A stretch of 64,000 nt of DNA, taken from contig CBDCQY010000001.1 of assembly GCA_965220855.1 (NCBI GenBank), positions 682,001-746,000 on the forward strand, read 5' to 3'. The position numbers were made by a program, and so were the translations under genes. Source of the DNA: Bin95 sp965220855 (GTDB taxonomy: Bacteria > Pseudomonadota > Alphaproteobacteria > Bin95). Below the pieces are notes generated by a model, which ran no database searches, had not been told where the DNA came from, and worked only from the letters and a program-made list of their open reading frames with translations. Shown piece by piece: positions 18,936 through 26,497 of this stretch (positions are counted from its first letter, which is position 1; every line of letters starts with the position of its first letter).

Positions 18936-20474
18936 ATGACAATGGACGTTCAGAATTCTCCAGAATTGGTTTTTGGACTCATCGGTCCGATTGGATGTAA
19001 TATTGATCGAGTGCAATCGACATTGGCTCACATTCTTCGCATGTTCAACTACGATAGCTCAATTATTCGAATCACTCAAGGCATGTCCGACCTTTTGGAG
19101 GAAAGAAATTTTGATCCCTCGACTCAATCTGAATTGGCAACTATTGAAGACAAAATAAAGGCCGGCAATGCAGTCCGGGAGCTTTATGACAATAATGGCA
19201 TTCTTGCCGCTTGGTCAATTACAGAAATTCGGGAGAAACGACAAGAACATAATCAAAGGCGTCTTCCTAAAGATAAAGATGTTGATTTCAAGAATGTTGC
19301 ATCTCCCCAAACCGCATATATCATCAGACAGTTAAAACGATATGAAGAAATAGAATTACTGCGAAAAGTTTATGAAGAGAAATTTATTATTCTTTCAATC
19401 GTCGATGATTCGCATCGAAGAGAGGAAAATTTGAAACGCTATCTCCTTCAACAAAATCTTGCCATGTCTGATCATCAAGCGCAAAATGAAGCGCAGAGAT
19501 TAATTCGTATAGATGAGGATGAAGTAGAACATCTCCATGGTCAAAGACTGATGGAAATATTTCATCTCGCCGACGTGTTTATTGATGCAAGAGATGATCG
19601 AGCGATTGAACGATCCATAACCAGATTCATACAAGCATTATTTGGGGAAACAAATGTCGCTCCCACCAGAGACGAATTCGGCAGCTATATCGCTCGCTCC
19701 ACATCTTTGAGATCCGTTGATCTGTCTCGGCAGGTTGGAGCGGCCATAATGTCGGAAGAAGGCGACATGGTTGCCATAGGGTGTAACGAGGTTCCCAAAC
19801 CTGGTGGTGGTAACTACTGGGACGAGGATGAGAGAAAGTGGCGGGATATAGATCACGGCAATGAGGCTAATTTGGATGAAAAGGAGCGCATAATTCGAAG
19901 TATTCTAGATACTCTAGAGTCCGAAAATTTGCTCGCTTCGGGAGAAACCCCGGATGATATAATGGCTGACCCGAAGAAAAAGGACGCCGTGCTTAAATCG
20001 CGTATCGGTGAAATCACAGAATATGGACGCATGGTGCATGCGGAGATGAATGCAATCGCAGACGCCGCGCGATTGGGCAGGTCTGTTCGACATTGCACCA
20101 CGTATGTGACAACCTTTCCGTGTCATAATTGTATGAAGCATATTATCGCCAGCGGTATTTCGCGAGTGGTCTTTATTGAGCCATATCCAAAGAGTCGGGC
20201 CTTGCAATTATATCGCTACGCGTTGGCCCCAGATCAGAGCGATGGCGGCTTGGTGCAGTTTACAGCATTCACCGGCATAGCGCCCCGCAAATTCCTTTCC
20301 ATCTTCGAGAAGAGAGGTCGTATTAACAAGGATACTGGTGAAGTATATGAATATGACGGAAATAAAATGTACCCTCGAGTCGGATTGGGAACGGTTGAAC
20401 ATATACGTAATGAAATTGCGGCAATCAACGAAAACCTTCTGCCCACGCAATCTTCCGCAGACATCGACGAATAG
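18936..20474 (+). CDS. dcdV: anti-phage-type deoxycytidylate (dCTP) deaminase with N-terminal P-loop kinase-like domain
   Basis: The 512-residue two-domain protein matches the DcdV/AvcD layout. The N-terminal part (about 1-220) is a P-loop kinase-like domain whose loop reads GLIGPIGCNID (about 14-24) and lacks the usual Walker A lysine. The C-terminal cytidine-deaminase domain carries the zinc site H368-A-E370 and P395-C396-x-x-C399. Family members deaminate dCTP/dCMP on phage infection, draining the nucleotide pool and blocking phage replication. The gene is AT-rich against a GC-rich genome and sits in the insert between gyrB repeats, both signs of transfer. ATGs at 18936 and 18942 are both possible. 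A plain ComE-type dCMP deaminase is the alternative, but those lack the large N-terminal domain. Confidence 0.85.
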   Translation: MTMDVQNSPELVFGLIGPIGCNIDRVQSTLAHILRMFNYDSSIIRITQGMSDLLEERNFDPSTQSELATIEDKIKAGNAVRELYDNNGILAAWSITEIREKRQEHNQRRLPKDKDVDFKNVASPQTAYIIRQLKRYEEIELLRKVYEEKFIILSIVDDSHRREENLKRYLLQQNLAMSDHQAQNEAQRLIRIDEDEVEHLHGQRLMEIFHLADVFIDARDDRAIERSITRFIQALFGETNVAPTRDEFGSYIARSTSLRSVDLSRQVGAAIMSEEGDMVAIGCNEVPKPGGGNYWDEDERKWRDIDHGNEANLDEKERIIRSILDTLESENLLASGETPDDIMADPKKKDAVLKSRIGEITEYGRMVHAEMNAIADAARLGRSVRHCTTYVTTFPCHNCMKHIIASGISRVVFIEPYPKSRALQLYRYALAPDQSDGGLVQFTAFTGIAPRKFLSIFEKRGRINKDTGEVYEYDGNKMYPRVGLGTVEHIRNEIAAINENLLPTQSSADIDE

Positions 20475-20484
20475 CCGCCTGACG

Positions 20485-20798
20485 GGGTGCGCGAGCGCGA
20501 GGATCGCGTCGCCGGCCCCTCGGACCTGCTGGAGCGGGTGCTGGAGCATGGGCGGCGCGGGCTGGCCCTGCAGCGCTACAAGGGGCTCGGCGAGATGAAC
20601 CCCGACCAGCTCTGGGAGACGACGCTCGACCCCGAGGCGCGCACCCTGCTGCAGGTGCGCGTCAATCACGCCGAGGAGGCGGGCGAGCTGTTCTCCACCC
20701 TGATGGGCGACCGCGTGGAACCCCGCCGCGCCTTCATCCAGCAAAACGCCCTCAAGGTCGCCAACCTGGACGTGTGACGCGCCGCGCGGCTGCGCTTG
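20485..20798 (+). repeat. 314-bp direct repeat, right copy
   Basis: This is the right-hand copy of the gyrB 3' end. It starts abruptly 10 bp after the deaminase stop and ends with the same 22 bp that follow gyrB, then diverges at 20799. The copy keeps an open gyrB frame throughout. Confidence 0.97.
20487..20777 (+). pseudogene. gyrB: truncated gyrB 3' fragment
   Basis: The fragment encodes the last 96 codons of GyrB, including RYKGLGEMNPDQLWETTLD and ending KVANLDV, with the same amino acids as the full gene. It has no gyrase ATPase or complete TOPRIM domain, so it cannot act alone. Whether the GTG at 20487 is used is unknown. It most likely marks the right boundary of the insertion. Confidence 0.9.
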
Positions 20799-20854
20799 AC
20801 TGTCGCAGCCGGGAGGGCGATGCTGCCGGCGGCAATCGGAGGAGGGCTGCAGCC

Positions 20855-21502
20855 ATGACCGCTCGCGACAGGACCCCGACGAATCCCGGTCGCCGACCGG
20901 CCCGCGCCGCGGCGGCGCTCGCGCTGGCGCTGCTGGCGTTCCTGACGATCGGACTGCATGCCGGCGATGCGCTGGCCGCCTGCGAGGGCAAGATCGACCA
21001 CACGGAGTCGGACTGTCTCTGGGCAAGGTGGCTGAACAAGGGCGCGCCGAACAAGAGCTGGTATGAGGTCAGGAACGATTGCTCCGAGCATGGGAAGGTG
21101 CACGTGTGGCTTCGCCGCAGCGACCACAACCACCACTGGCACACGCTCACAGGCCCGAACAAGGTCAGGAGAACCAACCGGTCCGGCTACAAGGTCAGGG
21201 AAGTTTCCTGCTGCCCGGAGACGAGCGACCTCTGCAACGAATCCGACATAACGAAGCGGGCATGCATCAAGCAATGGAACAAGAGTCCGGCATTCTGGAC
21301 GTGCACGATGCAAAGGGTCGCCGACAACGTGTCGTTGACAGACGACAAGAAATGCAAGATCGTGAATATGCGATGCTCGAGAACTCCCACAGACGCCGAC
21401 CCCGATCCAGGCGTCAGACATGACGTCAGCATCACCACCAGGTTCGGCGACTTCGACAATGTCCATAACTGCGATGGCCACGTGCAGGTCGGCGCCTGCT
21501 GA
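20855..21502 (+). CDS. secreted cysteine-rich hypothetical protein
   Basis: The 215-residue protein starts at ATG 20855, with GGAGGAGGG upstream. It has a clear signal peptide: basic n-region, hydrophobic ALALALLAFLTIG, then a DALAA-C junction. The mature part has 12 cysteines, many hydrophilic residues and an HNHHWH histidine cluster, suggesting a disulfide-stabilised or metal-binding periplasmic/extracellular protein. No family is recognised. It lies immediately right of the duplicated gyrB end, so it may be the original neighbour of gyrB or part of a transferred segment. Composition is intermediate between the AT-rich insert and the GC-rich core. Confidence 0.65.
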   Translation: MTARDRTPTNPGRRPARAAAALALALLAFLTIGLHAGDALAACEGKIDHTESDCLWARWLNKGAPNKSWYEVRNDCSEHGKVHVWLRRSDHNHHWHTLTGPNKVRRTNRSGYKVREVSCCPETSDLCNESDITKRACIKQWNKSPAFWTCTMQRVADNVSLTDDKKCKIVNMRCSRTPTDADPDPGVRHDVSITTRFGDFDNVHNCDGHVQVGAC

Positions 21503-21602
21503 CGGGTAGCGGGCGCCCGCCCGCCCAGGCCGGGGAGGCCGGCTAGCCGGCCCCCACCCCGACGCACGCCCGGACCGCGCCCGCCTCTCCTCGGCCGGCG
21601 CG

Positions 21603-22568
21603 CTACTCCAGCAGTTCGGGGGCGATCCAGAAGGGGGCGGCGCCGCGCGCCACGCGCTCCACATTGTCGAAGGCGTTGCGCACCCGCGCGCGGTTGCTCT
21701 CGAAGGTCGGGCCGGCGAGATGGGCCGTGAGCGTCGCGTTCTCCAGCCCGAACAGCGGGTTATCCGCCGGCGGCGGCTCCCGGTCGAATACGTCCAGGCC
21801 CGCCGCCGCGATGCCGCCGCCGGTCAGCGCCTCCACCAGCGCCGCCTCATCGACCACCGGCCCGCGCGAGGTGTTGACCAGAATGGCGGAAGGCTTCATC
21901 AGCGCCAGTTCCTCCGCCCCGATCAGATGGCGGGTCGAGGCGTTGAGCGGCACGTGCAGCGAGACGATATCGGCCTCGCGCAGCAGCTCGCCCAGCAGCC
22001 GGAAGCGCACGCCGAGCGCATCCTCGCGGTCTTCGGTCAGCCGCTCGATGTCGTAATAGACCAGGTTCATGCCGAAGGCGGCCGCCAGCCGCGCCGTCTT
22101 CTTGCCGATGGTGCCGAGGCCGACAATGCCGAGCGTGCGCCCGCGCAGTTCGTGCAGGCGCGGCGTGGCGTTGCCGCGCCAGTTGCCGGCGGCGACGCTC
22201 CGATGCTGGCGCACCAGCTGGCGCGAGACCGCCAGCATCAGCAGGATGGCGTGTTCGGAGACCGCGGTGGAGTTGGCCCCGCCATTGTTGCACAAGGGCA
22301 CGCCCGACCGCCGGGCCGCCGCCAGGTCGGCCTGGTCGTAGCCCGCGCTCAGCAGCTGCACCAGCTTCAGCTTCGGCCCGGCCTCGAACAACGCGTCATC
22401 GACCAGCCAATCGACGAAGCCGACCAGATATTCCGCTTCCGCGAGCGCCGCGCGATAGTCCGCGCCGCCCGCCGCCACGATGGCCAGCTCGAAGCCGGAC
22501 GGCGCCATTTCGCGCGCGACGTCCGCCGCATCGGGAAAGTTGGTGACAAATACGATCCTGGGGTTCAT
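21603..22568 (-). CDS. D-2-hydroxyacid dehydrogenase (NAD-binding)
   Basis: The 321-residue protein starts at the ATG at 22568; an in-frame start 30 bp upstream is possible but less typical. It has the NAD-binding GIVGLGTIGKKTARL, the catalytic arginine region NTSRGPVVDE, the GLDVFDREPPP glutamate, and a C-terminal TAHLAGPTFES with the catalytic histidine. These enzymes reduce 2-keto acids or oxidise D-2-hydroxy acids such as phosphoglycerate, glyoxylate or lactate. It is divergent from the FMN-dependent hydroxy-acid oxidase at 22673, so the pair may interconvert a 2-hydroxy and 2-keto acid. The exact substrate is not assignable. Confidence 0.93.
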   Translation of the reverse strand: MNPRIVFVTNFPDAADVAREMAPSGFELAIVAAGGADYRAALAEAEYLVGFVDWLVDDALFEAGPKLKLVQLLSAGYDQADLAAARRSGVPLCNNGGANSTAVSEHAILLMLAVSRQLVRQHRSVAAGNWRGNATPRLHELRGRTLGIVGLGTIGKKTARLAAAFGMNLVYYDIERLTEDREDALGVRFRLLGELLREADIVSLHVPLNASTRHLIGAEELALMKPSAILVNTSRGPVVDEAALVEALTGGGIAAAGLDVFDREPPPADNPLFGLENATLTAHLAGPTFESNRARVRNAFDNVERVARGAAPFWIAPELLE

Positions 22569-22672
22569 CGCCTCCGCCCGTTCGTTTTGCATCTGCAAGA
22601 ACGCCAGACTATCGCTCTTCGCGGCGGTCGGGAATACTGAGGCCCGCGCGCCGGAGCCGGGGAGCGGACGGG

Positions 22673-23848
22673 ATGAGACTGGAGAGATGCATCAATCTGG
22701 ACGATTTGCGCACCATCGCCAAACGGCGCGTGCCGAAGCTCGTCTATGACTTCATCGAAGGCGGCGTCGATGACGAACTCGGGCTGGCGCGCAATGAGGA
22801 CGCCTTCGCCGCCCGCTCGCTGCTGCCGCGCTACATGGTCGATATCTCGGCGATCGACCGGTCGGTCGAGCTTTTCGGGCGGCGCTGGTCCGCCCCCTGG
22901 GGCATCGCGCCCACCGGCGGCGTCGGCAATTACCGCCATGGCGGCGACCTGATGCTGGCGCGCGCGGCGCGCGACGCCGACATCCCCTTCATCATGTCCG
23001 GCGCGGCGACCGCCTCCATGGCGGACATGGCGCGCGAGGCCCCGGAGCATGGCTGGTATCAGCTCTACACGGCGAAGGACCGGTCGATCTCCGAGGACAT
23101 GATCGCCCGCGCGGCGGATCTCGGCATTCCGGCGCTCGTGGTCACGGTCGACGTGCCGGTCGGCGCCAACCGGGAGCGCAATCGCCGCAACGGCTTCGGC
23201 CGGCCGCTGCAGCTCTCCCTCGGCACGAAGCTGGATGCGCTGCGCCGTCCGCTCTGGCTCAAGGACTATCTGCGCCACGGTTTCGCCATGCTGGAGAACT
23301 GGCGGCCCTATGCGCCGGCGGGCGCCAGCGCCACCGAGGTCGCCGCCTTCGTGGCGGAGCAGATCCCGACCAGCCTCGGCTGGGCCGATATCGAGCGCTT
23401 CCGGGAGCTCTGGCCGCGCCCGCTGGTGCTGAAGGGCGTGATGCGCCCCGACGATGCGCTGCGGGCGGCGGAGATCGGCGTGGACGGACTGATCGTCTCC
23501 AATCACGGCGCCCGCCAGCTGGACCGCGCCCCGGCGCCGCTCGACATGCTGCCGGCGCTCGACGCCGCGGTCGGCGAACGCCTTGTGCTGATGCTGGACG
23601 GCGGCGTGCGCCGCGGGGCCGATATCGTGATCGCGCTCGCCAGCGGGGCGAAGTTCGTCTTTCTCGGCCGGCCGACGCTCTATGGCGCGATCGCCGGCGG
23701 CGCGGCCGGGGCGGCGCGGGCGGTCGCCATGCTGCAGGACGAGATCGAACGGGTGATGGCGCAGATCGGCTGCCCGTCCATCGACGCGCTCGGCCCGGAG
23801 TTCCTCTACCGGGAGCCGGACGCCGAGAGGCGCAACAGCCGCATGTGA
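22673..23848 (+). CDS. FMN-dependent alpha-hydroxy acid oxidase/dehydrogenase
   Basis: The 391-residue TIM-barrel flavoprotein is in the family of lactate dehydrogenase LldD, glycolate oxidase and mandelate dehydrogenase. The catalytic-base motif SNHGARQLDRAPAP and the FMN-phosphate region ALASGAKFVFLGRP are intact; the N-terminal LVYDFIEGGVDDE is also typical. It oxidises an (S)-2-hydroxy acid to the keto acid, passing electrons to oxygen or the quinone pool. It lies divergent from the D-2-hydroxyacid dehydrogenase and 12 bp before the convergent PhyH 3 stop. Substrate remains open. Confidence 0.92.
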   Translation: MRLERCINLDDLRTIAKRRVPKLVYDFIEGGVDDELGLARNEDAFAARSLLPRYMVDISAIDRSVELFGRRWSAPWGIAPTGGVGNYRHGGDLMLARAARDADIPFIMSGAATASMADMAREAPEHGWYQLYTAKDRSISEDMIARAADLGIPALVVTVDVPVGANRERNRRNGFGRPLQLSLGTKLDALRRPLWLKDYLRHGFAMLENWRPYAPAGASATEVAAFVAEQIPTSLGWADIERFRELWPRPLVLKGVMRPDDALRAAEIGVDGLIVSNHGARQLDRAPAPLDMLPALDAAVGERLVLMLDGGVRRGADIVIALASGAKFVFLGRPTLYGAIAGGAAGAARAVAMLQDEIERVMAQIGCPSIDALGPEFLYREPDAERRNSRM

Positions 23849-23860
23849 GACGCGCCCGAG

Positions 23861-24910
23861 CTATCCGGCGGCGGCGCGCGCCTCATTGGCGGCGGCCTGG
23901 CCGAGGCCCTCCAGCAATTGCCGGGCGCGCCGGCGCTTGGCGTCGTCCGGGTCGCGCTGGACGATGCGCAGCAGCGCGTCGCACGCCGCCAGATCGCCGC
24001 GCTCGGCCATCTCGAAGGCCATGCGGTCGCGGCGCTCGTAATAGCGCCGGTCGAGCGGCACGACCTTGGGCCGGAGCGCCTCCCAGTAATACCGGTCCTC
24101 GTCCGACTCCCAGCCCGCATAGACCTCCTCCCAGCTGCCGCAGCCGGAATAGGGCTGCATGCTGGGCTCGGCGATCGGCTGGCTCGCCGGCTGGTAGCGG
24201 GCGTCGAAGGACTGGCGGAGCCGGTTCGTGCGGTTGGGCAGCGCGCGATGCACCGTCACATCGGTGAAGATCAGCGCGTCGCCGGCCTCGAAATCGCCCG
24301 TGACCCACTCGCCCGGAATCGGCACGGCGATGTCCATGCCGCCGGCCCCGCCGCCGACCCGCGTGTCCAGCACGCCGGCCCGTTGCGAGCCGGCCGCGAC
24401 CGCGAGCGCCCCCTTCTCCCTCGGACAGTCGCCGAGCGGGACCCACATGGCGTGGTTGGTCGCGCCGCCGATATGCACCTTGTCCTGATGCGCCCCGGTG
24501 GTGAAGTCGAAGTCTTCCGTCTGCGGAAAGATGTTGCGCTGCACGAACATCGGATGCGCCAGCGCCGGCTCGCCGAACATGCGCTCGAACAGCGCCAGCA
24601 CCCGGCCGTGCGTGCGCAGCCGGTGCAGCGCCTCGTCGGTCCACAGCCGCCGGAAGACGCGCATATAGCGCTCCTCGGGGTCCTTGCAGGCGGCGCCGGG
24701 ATCGGCGACTCCCTCCTCGATCGCGTGCGCCGGGTCCAGCCAGCCGCCGGCCGCCGCCGTCTCCAGCAGCCGCCGGCGCACCTCCATCACCTCGGCGCGC
24801 GGCAGCAGGCCGCGCAGAAACAGATAGCCGTCGCGCGCCAGCCGTTCGGCCAGCGCCCGGCCGTCCTCCATGAGCTCGGTCGAGTCGAGAAAGTCCGGCA
24901 TCTCGGTCAT
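23861..24910 (-). CDS. phytanoyl-CoA dioxygenase (PhyH) family protein 3
   Basis: The 349-residue protein is longer than the other PhyH copies here. The iron HxD lies in GAHQDKVHIGG, and the distal part has TVHRALPNRTNRLRQSFD with the third ligand and the 2-oxoglutarate arginine. The C-terminal 60 residues (ERRDRMAFEMAERGDLAACD onward) form an added helical tail. It is preceded by PhyH 4, with a 44 bp gap on the same strand, so the two probably form an operon. Substrate is unknown; the pairing of two different PhyH enzymes suggests sequential hydroxylations. Confidence 0.87.
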   Translation of the reverse strand: MTEMPDFLDSTELMEDGRALAERLARDGYLFLRGLLPRAEVMEVRRRLLETAAAGGWLDPAHAIEEGVADPGAACKDPEERYMRVFRRLWTDEALHRLRTHGRVLALFERMFGEPALAHPMFVQRNIFPQTEDFDFTTGAHQDKVHIGGATNHAMWVPLGDCPREKGALAVAAGSQRAGVLDTRVGGGAGGMDIAVPIPGEWVTGDFEAGDALIFTDVTVHRALPNRTNRLRQSFDARYQPASQPIAEPSMQPYSGCGSWEEVYAGWESDEDRYYWEALRPKVVPLDRRYYERRDRMAFEMAERGDLAACDALLRIVQRDPDDAKRRRARQLLEGLGQAAANEARAAAG

Positions 24911-24954
24911 GGTCTGCGGTCCTCCTTGCCCGATCCGCGCCGCCGCCGGCCGGT

Positions 24955-26124
24955 TCAGATGGCCAGGTCCTTCATGTTGTAGTCGCGGATCACGCGCTCG
25001 AACGTCTCGTCATCGAAGCGGAACGCGTCCTCCAGCCCGACGAAGGGCCGGTAGCGATAGGGCGTCTCGTCGGGGAAGCGCCGCCGGCGGGCGTCGATGG
25101 CGACCGCGATCACGGCCGAGCGCTCGAAGATGCGCCGCTCGTCATAGATCTGCTCGGCGCCCATGCTGAGCGCGCCGCGCTGGCCCAGCACCGAACGCCG
25201 GCGATGGAAGCCGAAGGTGAGCGAGATGCGCAAATCGGGCGAGCTGTTGGCGAAGGAGCCGTGCAGCAGCTGGCGATTGACAGCCGTCACATCGCCGGGC
25301 CGGCAGAGCAGCGGCACGGCGTCGGGCAGCTTCTCGTCGCCGCCGTTCTCCGCCACGCGCCGGCGGATGTCGATGCGCCCCTCGCGATGGGTGCCCGGGA
25401 CCACCCAGAGGCAGTTGGCGGCGGTGGTGGGATAGAGCTGCACCTGGAAGTTGAAGCCATGGATGCCGGCGTCCCAGTCCGGGCTTTCCCAATGGGTCAC
25501 GCCGTCCTGATGCCAGGCGACCGAACCGCCGACGCCCGGCTGCTTGACGAAGATGGCGTCGTTATAGGGCGTGAAATCCGGCCCGTTGATGGCCTCCGCC
25601 ACCGCCAGCAGCTGCGGATGGCCATAGACCCGGAGGCCGGCCGGCATCGCCTGGCACATGCCATACATCAGAAAGACGACATAATCCGGCGCGTCGCCGT
25701 CCGGGCGCGGCTGGACCATGCGGTGCGGGTGGCGGCCGTTCAGCTTGTCCGTGCCGCCCCAGGGATCGGAGAGCGGGCGGACCAGCGTGTAGGGCTCGCG
25801 CGCCCAGTCGCGCCCGAGCGCCGGGCGGCCGCGCGCATCCAGCGCCCCGCCCGGCCGGACCGGGGCGCGCTCGATCATCATGGCCGCGTCGGCCCGCAGC
25901 TCGGCCAGCTCCTCCGCGCCGACCGCGCCCTCGAACACATAGAAGCCCCGCTCCCAATAGGCCTCCAGAATGTCGGGGTGGAGCTTGCCGTCCGGGCCGA
26001 AGCGCACCGGGCCGCGATTGCCGGCGGCGCGCGCCCGCGCCTCTCCGGCGCAAAGATAGGCGGCCATCGAGGCGGCGTGTTCCGCCCTTCCGGGATCGGT
26101 GGAAAGCGGGGCGGGATGGTTCAT
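24955..26124 (-). CDS. phytanoyl-CoA dioxygenase (PhyH) family protein 4
   Basis: The 389-residue protein starts at the ATG at 26124 (MNHPAPLSTDPG). The iron site is WHQDGVTHWES, and the distal RQLLHGSFANSSPDLRISL provides the third ligand and arginine. It sits upstream of PhyH 3 on the same strand. The N-terminal 75 residues are not part of the core domain. A structured repeat follows upstream (26164-26460), so the promoter lies between 26125 and 26164 or inside the repeat. Substrate is unknown. Confidence 0.87.
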   Translation of the reverse strand: MNHPAPLSTDPGRAEHAASMAAYLCAGEARARAAGNRGPVRFGPDGKLHPDILEAYWERGFYVFEGAVGAEELAELRADAAMMIERAPVRPGGALDARGRPALGRDWAREPYTLVRPLSDPWGGTDKLNGRHPHRMVQPRPDGDAPDYVVFLMYGMCQAMPAGLRVYGHPQLLAVAEAINGPDFTPYNDAIFVKQPGVGGSVAWHQDGVTHWESPDWDAGIHGFNFQVQLYPTTAANCLWVVPGTHREGRIDIRRRVAENGGDEKLPDAVPLLCRPGDVTAVNRQLLHGSFANSSPDLRISLTFGFHRRRSVLGQRGALSMGAEQIYDERRIFERSAVIAVAIDARRRRFPDETPYRYRPFVGLEDAFRFDDETFERVIRDYNMKDLAI

Positions 26125-26163
26125 GGGGCAACACTCCCGAAGCCGCCGCGATGCTAGCCCGCA

Positions 26164-26460
26164 TTTCTCCCGAATGCCACGGCCTGCGTCGCGCCCAGGC
26201 GTTCGATCCGCGAGGCGCGGGCCGAAGGGCGTAGCAGGCACTACGGTCGAGGCCCGTAACGCCGCGCACAACGCGGCAATGTATGATTGGCGGCGTTGGC
26301 GCCGCCGGGCGGGCGGGCGCCTGGGCGCGACCCGAAGGGCGGCGCTGTCGGGCCGGCAGGGTGCGTCGAGCGGCTTGCCCGATGTCCCCGCATCGCGCGG
26401 CGCCGCTCTCCTGCCCTGCCGGCCCGACAGCGCCGCGCAGGCCATGGCATTCGGGAGAAA
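26164..26460. repeat. structured intergenic repeat, copy 1 (297 bp, three-stem fold)
   Basis: The copy has terminal arms 26164-26187 and 26437-26460 that pair at 23 of 24 positions. Inside are two further perfect inverted repeats: 14 bp (26188-26201 with 26318-26331) and 21 bp (26341-26361 with 26414-26434). Single-stranded DNA or RNA would fold as a three-way junction. An inverted second copy at 28189-28442 is nearly identical inside but lacks about 45 bp found here around 26258-26305. No frame in it looks like a transposase. It fills most of the 373-bp gap between PhyH 4 and the hydrolase gene. Confidence 0.85.
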
Positions 26461-26497
26461 GGCGGGCTGGGACAGGGGCGGGCGGCCCCGCAACCGC

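Larger units (their letters stand above)
18583..20484 (+). mobile_element. insert between duplicated gyrB ends carrying a phage-defence-type gene
   Basis: The 1902-bp segment lies between the two 314-bp repeats and holds a small ORF (18701-18889) and the deaminase gene (18936-20474). It is visibly AT-richer than the surrounding genome, most so from 18900 to 20474. No integrase, transposase or terminal inverted repeats are present. The structure is what a single crossover of a circular or long donor molecule within gyrB would leave. RecA-type recombination between the repeats could remove it and restore a single gyrB. That it moves is inference. Confidence 0.6.

Noticed and set aside
21537..21552. 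GGCCGGCTAGCCGGCC palindrome between convergent genes as a bidirectional terminator
   Set aside because: The 16-bp palindrome is real, but there is no loop or T tract on either side, so terminator function cannot be supported.
26164..26460. Insertion sequence with its own transposase in the repeat copies
   Set aside because: Frames inside are short and consist of inverted-repeat translations. There is no DDE or HUH motif.
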